In this document: positions 7,876-18,160 of the stretch, piece by piece
Position numbering within the stretch: position 1 is the stretch's first letter
Layout of the letters: every line of letters starts with the position of its first letter
Assembly (NCBI GenBank): GCA_018817505.1
Contig: JAHITR010000063.1
Span: 1-58,980, forward strand
Origin: Candidatus Bipolaricaulota bacterium
Lineage (GTDB): Bacteria; Bipolaricaulota; Bipolaricaulia; UBA7950; UBA9294
DNA: 58,980 nucleotides
Direction of reading: 5' to 3'
Program-made: the position numbers and the translations under genes
Notes under the pieces: generated by a model
Database searches by the model: none
Told to the model about the DNA's origin: nothing
The model's input: the letters and a program-made list of their open reading frames with translations, nothing else

Positions 7876-10530
7876 TTAGCCTCTAATGGCGGCTTGAGCT
7901 GCTGCCAAGCGGGCGACGGGCACTCGGTAGGGGCTGCAACTGACGTAGTTGAGGCCCACCTTGTGGCAGAAGGCGATGGAAGAGGGTTCTCCACCGTGTT
8001 CGCCACAGATGCCCAGCTTGATATTGGGTCGGGTCTTGCGTCCCAATTCACAGGCCATGGACACCAGCTTGCCTATGCCAGCCTGATCCAAGACGGCAAA
8101 TGGATCCTTATCGTAGATGCCCATTTCGACATAGTCCTTGAGGAACTTGCCAGCATCATCGCGCGAGAATCCGCATCCCATTTGGGTAAGATCGTTGGTT
8201 CCGAAGCTGAAGAATTCGGCCTCAGTCGCAATCTCATCTGCTGTGACCGCTGCGCGCGGCACTTCGATCATCGTTCCGACGAGGTAGGGGATGTCTGCCT
8301 TGCTCAATCCGTTGGCCGCTAGGACTTCCTCAGCGATCCGAACGGACAATTCCCGCTGAAGCGCCAATTCCTTCACGTGCCCAACGAGTGGAATCATGAT
8401 CTCGGGCTTCACGGACGTGCCCGTTTTGTACACATTGCAGGCAGCTTCCATGATGGCGCGGACCTGCATTTCGGAAATCTCTGGATAGATGATGCCGAGG
8501 CGGCAACCGCGGTGGCCGAGCATGGGGTTGAATTCGTGGAGAGCTTCAACCTTCTCACGGATAGCTTCTGCGGATACGCCCATGACCTTGGCAACGTTTG
8601 CCTGACCTTCGGCGTCATGAGGAAGGAATTCGTGCAAGGGGGGGTCAAGCAGTCGGATGGTGGCTGGCAGTCCCTTCAATGCTTTGAAGATGCCCTCAAA
8701 ATCGCCGCGTTGCATGGGAAGCAATTTGGCCAACGGCTCGCGTCGCCCGGCTTCATCCTTCGCCAAAATCATTTCGCGAACAGCGATAATCCGATCGCCT
8801 TCAAAGAACATATGCTCTGTGCGCGTGAGACCGATGCCCTCGGCACCAAATTTAACCGCGACGCTGGTATCGTGGGGCGTGTCAGCATTGGTGCGAACGC
8901 CGAGGGTTCGGAATTCATCTGCCCACCCAAGCAACGTGCCGAAATTACCCGACACTTCAGGCTCGATGGTCTTCATATCGCCCTTGTAGACAATGCCTGA
9001 CGAACCATTGAGGCTGATCGATTCGCCGACCTTGACGACCTGTCCACCGACTGTGAACTGACCCTTGGCATAGTCGATGTTGAGTTCGCCAGCGCCAGCG
9101 ACACAGCACTTACCCATGCCTCTGGCAACGACCGCAGCATGAGATGTCATTCCGCCGCGGGCTGTCAGAATGCCCTGCGCGGCTACCATTCCGCCGATAT
9201 CTTCGGGGCTGGTCTCGATGCGTACGAGAATGACCTTCTTGCCTGCCGCGGCGGCTGTCTCAGCAGCTTCGGCCGAAAACACGACAGTTCCTGAGGCTCC
9301 GCCTGGGCTGGCTGGCAAACCTTTGGCCAGGATGGGAGCCTTCGCTTCAGCTGCCGGATCGAATGTAGGATGAAGAAGCTGGTCGATTTGCCCCGGTGCG
9401 ACACGCAGCAGGGCCTCCTTCTTGTCAATCATGCCTTCTCCAACCATCTCAACTGCGGTCCGCACGGCTGCAGCTGCCGTCCGCTTACCGTTTCTCGTCT
9501 GCAGCATATAAAGAACACCGTCTTCGATGGTGAATTCGATGTCTTGCATGTCTTTGTAGTGGGACTCGAGTTTGGATCGAATCCCCATCAGTTCAGCGTA
9601 AATGGTGGGCATCTCGTCGTTCAACGTCGAAATGGGTTGTGGCGTACGAATTCCGGCAACGACGTCCTCGCCTTGCGCATTCATCAAATACTCGCCGTAG
9701 AATTCGTTTTGTCCCGTCGCAGGATCGCGAGTGAACGCAACGCCTGTTCCGCAGCCATTGCCCATATTTCCGAAAACCATTGCCTGGACATTGACGGCAG
9801 TTCCGAGCAGTCCCTTGATGTCATTAATCTGTCGATACTTGATCGCGCGAGGGTTGTTCCACGAGCGGAATACGGCTTCGATTGCTCCCCACAGCTGTTC
9901 TGTAGGATCTTGCGGGAACGGGCGACCGGCTCGCTTCTCGATAACGGCTTTGAACCGCGCGACCAGTTCCTTGAGGGCTTCGGCTGAGAGATCGGTGTCG
10001 AGCTTGACGCCCTTCTCTGACTTCACGGCGTCAAGAATCTCTTCAAACGGGTCATGATCGCTCTCAGTTTCTGGTTTGAGATCCATGACAACGTCGCCAT
10101 ACATCTGCAGCAGGCGGCGGTAGGAGTCATAGGCGAATCGCTCATTGCCTGACTTCTTGGCGAGTCCGACTACCGTTTCGTCTGTCAGCCCGAGGTTGAG
10201 GATCGTATCCATCATTCCCGGCATGGACACAAACGCGCCCGATCGAACGGAAACGAGAAGCGGATTCTCCACGCTGCCAAATGCCTTCCCAGTTGCGGCT
10301 TCGAGTTTCTTAAGATTCTTTGCGACTTCCTCGCGTAGGCCTTGAGGATAGGTGCTGCCATGATCTGAGTAGTAGCCGCAGACCTCAGTGGTGATGGTGA
10401 AGCCAGGAGGAACGGGGATTCCCAGCTCAGACATCTCCGCAAGATTGGCCCCCTTGCCACCCAGCAGCTGCTTCATCGTTGCATTTCCGTCAGTTTGATC
10501 CTTGCTGAAGAAGAAAACGTTTTTTCCCAC
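7876..10530 (-). CDS. ppdK: Pyruvate, phosphate dikinase
   Basis: GTG start at 10530 with GGAGG; '[23 protein letters not shown]', '[21 protein letters not shown]', '[10 protein letters not shown]' motifs. Confidence 0.95.
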   Translation of the reverse strand: MGKNVFFFSKDQTDGNATMKQLLGGKGANLAEMSELGIPVPPGFTITTEVCGYYSDHGSTYPQGLREEVAKNLKKLEAATGKAFGSVENPLLVSVRSGAFVSMPGMMDTILNLGLTDETVVGLAKKSGNERFAYDSYRRLLQMYGDVVMDLKPETESDHDPFEEILDAVKSEKGVKLDTDLSAEALKELVARFKAVIEKRAGRPFPQDPTEQLWGAIEAVFRSWNNPRAIKYRQINDIKGLLGTAVNVQAMVFGNMGNGCGTGVAFTRDPATGQNEFYGEYLMNAQGEDVVAGIRTPQPISTLNDEMPTIYAELMGIRSKLESHYKDMQDIEFTIEDGVLYMLQTRNGKRTAAAAVRTAVEMVGEGMIDKKEALLRVAPGQIDQLLHPTFDPAAEAKAPILAKGLPASPGGASGTVVFSAEAAETAAAAGKKVILVRIETSPEDIGGMVAAQGILTARGGMTSHAAVVARGMGKCCVAGAGELNIDYAKGQFTVGGQVVKVGESISLNGSSGIVYKGDMKTIEPEVSGNFGTLLGWADEFRTLGVRTNADTPHDTSVAVKFGAEGIGLTRTEHMFFEGDRIIAVREMILAKDEAGRREPLAKLLPMQRGDFEGIFKALKGLPATIRLLDPPLHEFLPHDAEGQANVAKVMGVSAEAIREKVEALHEFNPMLGHRGCRLGIIYPEISEMQVRAIMEAACNVYKTGTSVKPEIMIPLVGHVKELALQRELSVRIAEEVLAANGLSKADIPYLVGTMIEVPRAAVTADEIATEAEFFSFGTNDLTQMGCGFSRDDAGKFLKDYVEMGIYDKDPFAVLDQAGIGKLVSMACELGRKTRPNIKLGICGEHGGEPSSIAFCHKVGLNYVSCSPYRVPVARLAAAQAAIRG

Positions 10531-10567
10531 TTCGTGCCTCCTTAAATATCCACTCCGTAGATTTCGT

Positions 10568-11479
10568 CTATTCGCTGTCAAAGAGCGCCTCAGCGAATTC
10601 AGCCGCCGAGAACGCGTGTAAGTCTTCTGCTGTTTCACCAACGCCGATGTGGGTGAGCGGAATGTGCAAAGCATCCCAAATGGCAAGGACAACGCCACCC
10701 TTACCTGTGCCATCTACTTTGGTCAGTACGATGCCTGTCAAGTCGATGGCGTCATGAAAATGATGCGCCTGCGAAATCCCATTTTGTCCAGTGGTCGCGT
10801 CGAGAACAAGGAGACGCTCGTCTGAACCTCGTCCCAGTTTCTTGGCCACCGTACGTTCGATCTTCTTCAATTCCTCCATCAGATTGTGTTTCGTTTGCAG
10901 CCTGCCCGCTGTGTCCACGAAAAGAACGCCGCCGGTTCGCATGGCGTGGTCGACGGCATCGTAGACGACGGCTGAGGGATCCGCGCCCGACTGATGGCGA
11001 ATGAAGTCAACGCCAATCCGGTCAGCCCAAATACCCAATTGTTCAATTGCGGCGGCTCGAAATGTGTCCGCGGCTGCGAATGTCATAGGAATACCTGGAT
11101 GGGCGGCGCGAATCTGCGTGGCCAGCTTCGCAATCGTCGTTGTCTTGCCTGCGCCGTTGACGCCGGTCATGGTGATCACCGTAGGCTGGTTGTCGGAGCG
11201 AATGCAGAGGGGCCTCTCGATTCCTGCCAAGCGTTCCTCAATCACCATTCTTAGGACATGCACAGGATCGTTGTCTTTGCGGGATAATGCGGCCTGCAAT
11301 TCCTTTACAAGGGCCATTGCCGTATGCGCACCGACATCTCCGGCAATGAGTGCTTCTTCGAGTCGCTCAACATCGTCTGCCGACAGTTTCTTTGCACCTC
11401 TCAGCACTTGCGAAATCGAGCCGGTGAATCCTGTTCGCGTCTTGGAGAGCCCAACTTTGAGGCGATCAATCCACGCCAT
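10568..11479 (-). CDS. ftsY: Signal recognition particle receptor FtsY
   Basis: '[16 protein letters not shown]', '[16 protein letters not shown]', '[14 protein letters not shown]'; ATG 11479. Confidence 0.95.
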   Translation of the reverse strand: MAWIDRLKVGLSKTRTGFTGSISQVLRGAKKLSADDVERLEEALIAGDVGAHTAMALVKELQAALSRKDNDPVHVLRMVIEERLAGIERPLCIRSDNQPTVITMTGVNGAGKTTTIAKLATQIRAAHPGIPMTFAAADTFRAAAIEQLGIWADRIGVDFIRHQSGADPSAVVYDAVDHAMRTGGVLFVDTAGRLQTKHNLMEELKKIERTVAKKLGRGSDERLLVLDATTGQNGISQAHHFHDAIDLTGIVLTKVDGTGKGGVVLAIWDALHIPLTHIGVGETAEDLHAFSAAEFAEALFDSE

Positions 11480-13149
11480 TACATTTCCTCCGGTGCGTCC
11501 ATGCCCAAAATGTCGAGGCATTCGCCGAGCGCACCCTGAATCGCTGCCAGCAAAGCCAACCTAGCTGTCTGCAATGCGGTATCGTCAATCAAGACGCGAT
11601 GCTTGTCGTAATAGGCGTGGAATGCACGTGACAGATTGAGACCGTACTCAGCCAAAGCATGCGGTGCGAAATCGAGGGCGGCATGCGCAACCACCTGTGG
11701 AAACTGGTCAAGCATCTTGATCAGATTCAGTTCCTCCAATTCAGCAAGCAGCGACAAATCCGCCTGATTGAAATCGGAAATTCTGCTGGAATCGGTCTTG
11801 CGGAAGATGGATCGGATGCGCGTGTAGGCATACTGGATGTAGGTCGAGGGATTGTCTGAAGACTCTGCCCGAGCCAAATCAAGGTCGAAGTCTAGATGGG
11901 CCTCCGGCTTGCGCGAGATCATGAAGTAGCGAACCACGTCCTTTCCAAGATCTTGTGTCAAATCATGCAAAGTGACGAACCGGCCAGCGCGCGTGGACAT
12001 TTTCTGAATCTGTCCGCCTTCTTTCAGGCTGACGAACTGATGGACGGCATAGCTCAGCCATCCGTCCGGATATCCAAGCAGTCGTAGCGCCGCTTTGACG
12101 CATGTTTGCTCAGCATGATGATCAGCACCCTGCACATCGAGCACATAGTCGAAGCCACGCTCGTGTTTGTCGATATGATAGGCAATATCGACCATGAGGT
12201 AGGTCGGGCGACCATCTGAACGAATGAGAACAGAATCCTTTGCCCCGCCGTGCGCCTCAGATCTCAGCCAGATGGCACCTTCCTGTTCGTAGACTCCGTC
12301 GTTGGCCGTGAGCAGCTGGAGTGTCTGCTCGATCTTGCCTGCCTTGTGCAGATCAGCCTCTGAAAACCAGCGATCGAAGAATACGCCCAATTCGTGAAGG
12401 TCGCGCTTGATCACGTGGGTCATCCGATCGACCGCTGTCCGGCGGAAAAGAGCCTTTGCATCGTCATCGAACTTCGGAAATGGACGCGCCAGGTTCTGCT
12501 TGAGTTCCTCGGCCACTTCAATCAGGTAATCACCTTGGTATCCGTTTTCAGGAATCTCATGAGCGTCTTGGTACAGCTCTTGGTAACGCACCCACAACGA
12601 TTCGGCGAGCAGATCGATCTGCTGACCTTCATCGTTGAAGTAATACTCGCGCTGAACGTTGTAGCCGATGCGTCCATAGAGCGTGGCGAGAACGTCCCCT
12701 AGAACGGCTTGTCTACCGTGGCCGACGGTGAGCGGGCCTGTGGGGTTGGACGAGACGAATTCAATCTGAATGGATTTTCCCTCGCCCAATGTGGAGCTTC
12801 CGAATGGTTCAGACGTGGCCAAGATCCTCTTGAGGGCGTCTTGAACCGCCGCGGGCTTAAGGAATAGATTGAGAAAGCCTGGTCCCGCCAGTTCGACTCG
12901 GGCAACTGGATGGGACGGATCCGTCTCAATCTGATCCGTCAGGGCGCTATGGAGTCTTCCTCCGATGTCACGCGGAGATGCCCTCAGCTTGGATGCGGCC
13001 AGCATGGCGATATTGGATGTGTAGTCTCCGAATTCGGGCCGATCCGTCGGACGAATCTCCAGAAACGCTGCCGCGGGCTCGTCTCCGAACGCTCTGCAAT
13101 AGGCTGAGCGAATCACTCCCAGAATGAGGGTTTCAAGATGTGTCAACAT
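11479..13149 (-). CDS. argS: Arginyl-tRNA synthetase
   Basis: 'EFVSSNPTGPLTVGHGRQAVLGD' and 'KMSTRAGRFVTL'; stop overlaps ftsY start. Confidence 0.95.
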   Translation of the reverse strand: MLTHLETLILGVIRSAYCRAFGDEPAAAFLEIRPTDRPEFGDYTSNIAMLAASKLRASPRDIGGRLHSALTDQIETDPSHPVARVELAGPGFLNLFLKPAAVQDALKRILATSEPFGSSTLGEGKSIQIEFVSSNPTGPLTVGHGRQAVLGDVLATLYGRIGYNVQREYYFNDEGQQIDLLAESLWVRYQELYQDAHEIPENGYQGDYLIEVAEELKQNLARPFPKFDDDAKALFRRTAVDRMTHVIKRDLHELGVFFDRWFSEADLHKAGKIEQTLQLLTANDGVYEQEGAIWLRSEAHGGAKDSVLIRSDGRPTYLMVDIAYHIDKHERGFDYVLDVQGADHHAEQTCVKAALRLLGYPDGWLSYAVHQFVSLKEGGQIQKMSTRAGRFVTLHDLTQDLGKDVVRYFMISRKPEAHLDFDLDLARAESSDNPSTYIQYAYTRIRSIFRKTDSSRISDFNQADLSLLAELEELNLIKMLDQFPQVVAHAALDFAPHALAEYGLNLSRAFHAYYDKHRVLIDDTALQTARLALLAAIQGALGECLDILGMDAPEEM

Positions 13150-13173
13150 GCGGTAAGCGTACCCAAATGCGGA

Positions 13174-13431
13174 CTATCTTTCGACGATGAAGCGAATGCC
13201 CGTTTTTTTGCTCGCTGTTGATCGACAGCTCCATGAATCCGGGAATGACTTTGATTGATGCCTCATCATGTTCGACCAGACGACGGGCAATGGAGATGGC
13301 CTTGATCGTTTGATTGACCGCTCCTGCTCCGATGGCATGAATCTCGACCACACCGTGATCTTCAAGGGCACCGGCAATGGCACCTACGCGGCGTTAGGAC
13401 TGGAGCGGGCAACAATCCAAAGTACGACCAT
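13174..13431 (-). pseudogene. spoVS: SpoVS-family gene with two compensating frameshifts
   Basis: GGAGG + ATG 13431: MVVLWIVARSSPNAA / (shift) VGAIAGALEDHGVVEIHAIGAGAVNQTIKAISIARRLVEHDEASIKVIPGFMELSINSEQ / (A7 tract shift) KTGIRFIVER*. Confidence 0.75.
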
Positions 13432-13594
13432 AGAGCCTCCTGTGTGGACGGTCCCCATGCGTATTGGTACGATCTTGGAAGTATATCGATCCGGGAACGG
13501 AGGGACAAACCTGTTTACCTAGAGCCAAATGTTTTGTTTCACCCTCCGCGACGAGCCTTCACAACTTCTTCAAATCCGGAGCATACAACTAATG

Positions 13595-15391
13595 ACTATG
13601 GCAACAACCAACGACAAAAGGGATTTTCGCCGCCAGATTTTCTTTTCGCTGGGCGGGATCGTGATTGGACTTGCCGTGGCCGGCCTGCTGGCTTTGCTCA
13701 TTAACAATGTGGTGGAGCCGACCATGCAAGTTGAGACGCAGGATCTTGTTGAGTTTCCTGGAGACGTGTTCTCCATTTGGTATCACACGGAATCCCCAAA
13801 CATGAGCACCAGATCCGCGTTGCTTGATCGCCTTGAGGACAGCTTGAGCGACCTGTTGATTCGACTTGATGTGACGATAGATGACATTCCACTTCCGATC
13901 GATGTGCTCGTTCATGATAGCCCCGAGATGATGCAGCAAACGACGATGCGCAGAAAATCAGGCAGCGCGATGTATTCGTTCTACTCGGTGATCGATCTTC
14001 TTCAAGGCGAGGACCCCTATTCGCGTTTGTCCGAATTGGTGCTTGCGTTTGGATGGGGGCGCTGCAGCTCGCAAGTGCTCTACAGGGGTATGCTGATGAA
14101 TATCTCAGCGGCAAACGAGGATTTCCATGTTCCCGTTGCAGCTGCTCCAGCGCGCCTTCTTTATTCTCTGGAAGACCTGCTCATGCTTGAGAAGATCGAT
14201 GCATTCGAGGACACCTTGTATCAACGATACCAGTCTCCCTTCTCGGCCCGACTCGCGATGGGAACCCTTGAAGGACTCAGCGAGTTTCGCTCCATGTTTA
14301 CCACGGTCGGCGACTCGGCAGAGTACGGGATCGCAGATCTTCAGGCGGCATCGCTTGTTCAGTATCTTATAGGCTGTGCGGGAGGGTTGGAGGCGTTCCG
14401 GGAGGTTTGGGGACCGGGAACGTCTGAAGCACTGATTACACGATTAGCCTGCGGCCCGTGGAGTGACTTGTTTGACGATTGGCTAACCGTTGCTCGATCG
14501 GTAGATCCATCCACGGCAGCGTATCAACGCTACAGAGCGCGATTCCTGTATGAGGCAGGCGATATTGAGGCTGCTGCTCAAATTACTGAAACGTGGCGTC
14601 CCAACGATTTGCCGAGCGCGGATAGCGTGTTGGCGGTTCGTGCCCAGCTTGCGGCAGGCCATTTTGAAGCCGCCTCTCGCTTCGCGAATGCTGCCGAGCC
14701 CGGCATATCCGAGGTTCTCGTGGATTGGGTTGCCGTCTACAATGGTTGGAAGCAAGTGTCTGATGGCACATTGACTGTATTCAGCAGAGGAACAAAGGCT
14801 GAGTTGGATGCACGGCTTCAGGAAGTGAAGGCGGCCTACGTCCGTGCAGCAACCTTCTTCGGATTTTCAGAGAGCGAACTTCCCGAGCATGCGTCCGTTT
14901 TCTATTACGGCTCGGCCAGCACTCGGGATACGGGTGAAGCCATACTTCCTGCAGCGGATATTCACAAAGCGATCTGGCACTTCTGCCCAGAAGACAACAT
15001 GGTCGTTGAGTTCGCTGGATCGATGCCTTCGTTTGTTACCATGAAAAGCTCAGCGTCCACCTTGTTGCGCCGTGGGCTAACGGCAGTGCTCACAGTGGAT
15101 CGAGATGAACTGATCTCGCGCGGATGCGAAATGCTTCGGTTAGCGGAGTGGACGCCTTTGTGGCGCATTGGATTTGGTGGCATGCCGGATCGACCTTTTG
15201 AAACCGAGACGGGACTCATGATTGGATATATCTTGGACACGTTTGGTTCTGACGTCGTGCGTGGTCTCTGGATTGCCACTGCGAGGATTGGAGGCGGTGT
15301 TTCTCTGGATACTGCCATTCAGAGCGCGCTGGGCACGTCACGAACGGAGATCGAGCGAACGCTGGTTGATTCAGTGCTCATCTGTGATTAA
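13595..15391 (+). CDS. Membrane-anchored protein of unknown function (one N-terminal TM helix, large extracytoplasmic region)
   Basis: ORF ~600 aa; 'FFSLGGIVIGLAVAGLLALLINNVV' TM; region resembling degenerate peptidase-MA/TPR architecture, not assignable. Confidence 0.7.
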   Translation, partial: TMATTNDKRDFRRQIFFSLGGIVIGLAVAGLLALLINNVVEPTMQVETQDLVEFPGDVFSIWYHTESPNMSTRSALLDRLEDSLSDLLIRLDVTIDDIPLPIDVLVHDSPEMMQQTTMRRKSGSAMYSFYSVIDLLQGEDPYSRLSELVLAFGWGRCSSQVLYRGMLMNISAANEDFHVPVAAAPARLLYSLEDLLMLEKIDAFEDTLYQRYQSPFSARLAMGTLEGLSEFRSMFTTVGDSAEYGIADLQAASLVQYLIGCAGGLEAFREVWGPGTSEALITRLACGPWSDLFDDWLTVARSVDPSTAAYQRYRARFLYEAGDIEAAAQITETWRPNDLPSADSVLAVRAQLAAGHFEAASRFANAAEPGISEVLVDWVAVYNGWKQVSDGTLTVFSRGTKAELDARLQEVKAAYVRAATFFGFSESELPEHASVFYYGSASTRDTGEAILPAADIHKAIWHFCPEDNMVVEFAGSMPSFVTMKSSASTLLRRGLTAVLTVDRDELISRGCEMLRLAEWTPLWRIGFGGMPDRPFETETGLMIGYILDTFGSDVVRGLWIATARIGGGVSLDTAIQSALGTSRTEIERTLVDSVLICD

Positions 15392-15406
15392 TGAAAACCA
15401 CTAGAA

Positions 15407-15434
15407 TTGACAGCCCAACCAAGATCCGTATAAT
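15407..15434 (+). promoter_or_regulatory. Sigma-70-like promoter for the 15551-20337 operon
   Basis: TTGACA (15407-15412) - 16 bp - TATAAT (15429-15434). Confidence 0.7.
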
Positions 15435-15471
15435 GGAAACTTAAGCGAGCGCGCCTTTCCACAAAGATTTA

Positions 15472-15534
15472 GCTCTGCCTAGGAGGTGGTTTTCGAAGAA
15501 GTAAGCGAACCCCAGACTTCAATTAGGCAGGAGC
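15472..15534 (+). promoter_or_regulatory. Leader inverted repeat (GCTCTGCCTA...TAGGCAGGAGC)
   Basis: 10-bp stem with one bulged nucleotide enclosing a GGAGGTGG sequence, between promoter and first gene. Confidence 0.4.
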
Positions 15535-15550
15535 ACAAGGAGGTTAAACA

Positions 15551-16237
15551 ATGAAGCGTAATGGCCTTCGGGCACTAGGACTAGCTTCTTGCGTGGTTGC
15601 ACTTTTCTCGATTTTTGGTATGGCCGTCAATCTTGACGGTATTGTCGCCAATGAACTGATCGAGGAAATCAGTAACGCAGCCGGCTTGAATTTGGTTGAT
15701 CAATATATCGCCAACTACACCGTGGAAGAGTTGACAGACCTTGCAGCACGCGGTCTGACACCTGGAATCAAGCTTGCGGCCGATCGAGCGCTCTTCAAGA
15801 TTAATGGAGGTATCATTCCTCTTATTGGTCTTGGCGATGATGCGCTCCTCGCACTGGCAGCAGCCGGTGACCAAGACGCAGCTGATGCGTATGTCTTCAC
15901 CAAGAGGGCTGCGAACAAGAATCCTGCAGCCGTCGAAGCTTCGATTGCCGCGGCAACTGCCGACACGGTCAAAATTGCCTTTGGAAAACTATTGGGCGGC
16001 TTCTATGGCCCTGGTTCCCCCACTGGCATGAAGACTGAAGCCGAACTTCTCGTCCTCGTTAAGGGAGAAGACCTTGGCATTCGTGTCGCTGCTGCAACCG
16101 CACTTACAACCTACTGGATCCTTGGTTCAGATCTGACGATTGCTCAGGTCGAGGCCAAGATCCTTGGTGTTACGCTGGCGTTCCCCGAATTGGCAGCCGC
16201 CTATCAGGGTTACCTGGCGTACCTTTATAGCCTCTAG
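15551..16237 (+). CDS. Small secreted protein of unknown function, first gene of ABC transporter operon
   Basis: N-terminal signal peptide; Ala-rich helical repeats (HEAT-like impression); SD AAGGAGG. Confidence 0.7.
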   Translation: MKRNGLRALGLASCVVALFSIFGMAVNLDGIVANELIEEISNAAGLNLVDQYIANYTVEELTDLAARGLTPGIKLAADRALFKINGGIIPLIGLGDDALLALAAAGDQDAADAYVFTKRAANKNPAAVEASIAAATADTVKIAFGKLLGGFYGPGSPTGMKTEAELLVLVKGEDLGIRVAAATALTTYWILGSDLTIAQVEAKILGVTLAFPELAAAYQGYLAYLYSL

Positions 16238-16262
16238 CAGGCGATAAGGAGGAGGTTCTCAT

Positions 16263-18089
16263 ATGAAGAACGCGCTAATTTTGGCGGGTCTACTTGTTAT
16301 CACATCACTCGCTGTCTTCGGGCAGGGGTATCCTACCCAGCCGGCAGATGCGTTGGTTTTCCCCGTGGGCGTAGCAGGAACCGTGTATGAAGACATGGAA
16401 CTTGGCGTTCGTGGCGGAACGATCACCATCGCCAATATCGAAGATCCCAAGGGCTGGAATGACATGACTGCTCATGAAACGAGCACGACATACTTCACCC
16501 AGCGACAGCATCGCGGATTGGTCAACCTTGACCACATCTCGGGCGCCATCGTACCTGACCTCGCAAAGAGCTGGGAAATTTCTGATGACAGCTTGGTTAT
16601 CACGTTCCACCTTCGCGAAGGCCTCAAATGGTCTGACGGCGAACCGATTACGGCTGACGACGTTGTCTTTACGTACAACGATCTTCTCCTGAACCTAGAC
16701 GTCGACACGAATGGTCGTGACGGTCAGCTTCTTCCTGACGACACGTACCCCGTGTGCGAAAAGGTCGATACCTACACCGTGAAATTCACGATGAGCGTTA
16801 TCTTCCGTCCCGCGTTGAACTCCCTGTCCTTCTCGATTCTGCCGAAGCACAAGCTTGCTCAGTACGTGCACAAGCTCAATCCTGAAGTGCCAGTCGGAAC
16901 ATTCAATGAAGCCTGGACCCTCGATACGCCTCTTACCGAATTGGTAGGAAACGGTCCTTACATCGTCACGGATTACCAGCCGAACGTCAGCGTCACCATG
17001 ACGCGAAACCCGTACTACTACGGCTATGACCCGGCAGGAACCCAGCTTCCTTATTACGACACGCACATTTCGGCGATCGTAACCAACCAAGACGTCTCGA
17101 TGCTGAAGTTCCGAAACGGCGAGACCGACGTCTATGCCCTTCGACCGGAAGATATCGCAATTCTTCTTCCTGAAGGCGCAAGCAAGGGCTTCCATGTCTT
17201 GATTACCGACCAGCCCGGCTACGGTACGACGTGGTTCTTGATCAACCAGGACGTCGGACTGGCTGAAGGCGTCGATAACGAAAAGCGTGAAGTCTATCGC
17301 AACGTGAAGTTCCGCGAGGCCATGGCTCACTGCATCGACAAAGAAACGATGATCCAGAACGTACTGAACGGACTCGGCGGCCCGCAGTGGAGCCCCGTTT
17401 CCGTACCGTCCCCGTTCTATGCCGGTCGCGATTACTATGGCGGACCCATCACCGAAAACAACGCAGTAATCTTCGAGTATGACCCAGCGAAAGCTGCAGG
17501 CCTGCTTGACGAAATTGGCGTTATTGACGCTGACGGCGACGGCTACCGCGATCTTCCGAGTGGCGCCCCGCTGGCCATGGAGATCAATACCAATGACAAC
17601 ACGACGCGTGTTGCCAGCTGTTTGATCCTCGTGGACGACTGGCAGGCCGTCGGCTTGAACGTGACCTTCCAGGTCGTTGACTTCAATACGTTGGTCGACC
17701 GCCTGTTCGGTTCCTCGGGCGACCTGATTTATCTTGGCCTGACCGGTGGCGACGAGCCCAACAGCGGTGCCAACGTTTACAATTCTTGCGGTTCCCTCCA
17801 CGCCTATCGTTATTCGGCGTGCGATGAGCCGGACGAAATTGACACGCGCGTTGACGAGCTTCTGGGTATCGGCGCGAACACGTTCGATTTGGACGAAGCC
17901 TTTGCGGCATATGTCGAGTATCAGCAGCTTCTTTCTGCCCAGCTCGGCTATATCTACACGGTCGTTCAGTCGTTCCAGTATGCCTACTATGACTACGTCG
18001 GCAACGCCTTCAAGGCAAGCCCGACTTCGACGCCTGGTGGCAACAACGGTCTGCTTATGGAGCTCTGCTTCGACAAGCGACTGCTGTAA
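16263..18089 (+). CDS. ABC transporter substrate-binding protein, family 5 (peptide/oligopeptide type)
   Basis: 'VPDLAKSWEISDDSLVITFHLREGLKWSDGEPITADDVVFTYN' signature; signal peptide. Confidence 0.95.
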   Translation: MKNALILAGLLVITSLAVFGQGYPTQPADALVFPVGVAGTVYEDMELGVRGGTITIANIEDPKGWNDMTAHETSTTYFTQRQHRGLVNLDHISGAIVPDLAKSWEISDDSLVITFHLREGLKWSDGEPITADDVVFTYNDLLLNLDVDTNGRDGQLLPDDTYPVCEKVDTYTVKFTMSVIFRPALNSLSFSILPKHKLAQYVHKLNPEVPVGTFNEAWTLDTPLTELVGNGPYIVTDYQPNVSVTMTRNPYYYGYDPAGTQLPYYDTHISAIVTNQDVSMLKFRNGETDVYALRPEDIAILLPEGASKGFHVLITDQPGYGTTWFLINQDVGLAEGVDNEKREVYRNVKFREAMAHCIDKETMIQNVLNGLGGPQWSPVSVPSPFYAGRDYYGGPITENNAVIFEYDPAKAAGLLDEIGVIDADGDGYRDLPSGAPLAMEINTNDNTTRVASCLILVDDWQAVGLNVTFQVVDFNTLVDRLFGSSGDLIYLGLTGGDEPNSGANVYNSCGSLHAYRYSACDEPDEIDTRVDELLGIGANTFDLDEAFAAYVEYQQLLSAQLGYIYTVVQSFQYAYYDYVGNAFKASPTSTPGGNNGLLMELCFDKRLL

Positions 18090-18104
18090 TCTCGAACAAC
18101 TAAG

Positions 18105-18134
18105 GTGGGGTGCGGCACTTGTGCCGCACCCCAC
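18105..18134 (+). terminator. Perfect 14-bp stem hairpin between SBP and permease genes (attenuator/mRNA stabiliser)
   Basis: GTGGGGTGCGGCAC-TT-GTGCCGCACCCCAC; no U-tract follows. Confidence 0.6.
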
Positions 18135-18160
18135 ACTCTATATCTCATAAGAAGGCTGGC

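Noticed and set aside
8377-9987. Long plus-strand ORFs (8377-9000, 9370-9987) inside ppdK
   Set aside because: Antisense to an intact ppdK with strong motif support.
13196-13212. Classical -1 programmed frameshift (A AAA AAC heptamer) in spoVS
   Set aside because: The heptamer is there, but the conserved C-terminus lies in the +1 (or -2) frame, so -1 shifting gives the wrong protein.
16695-18134. 479-aa ORF antisense to the SBP gene
   Set aside because: Fully antisense to a clear family-5 SBP; low-complexity, no domain, explained by codon bias.
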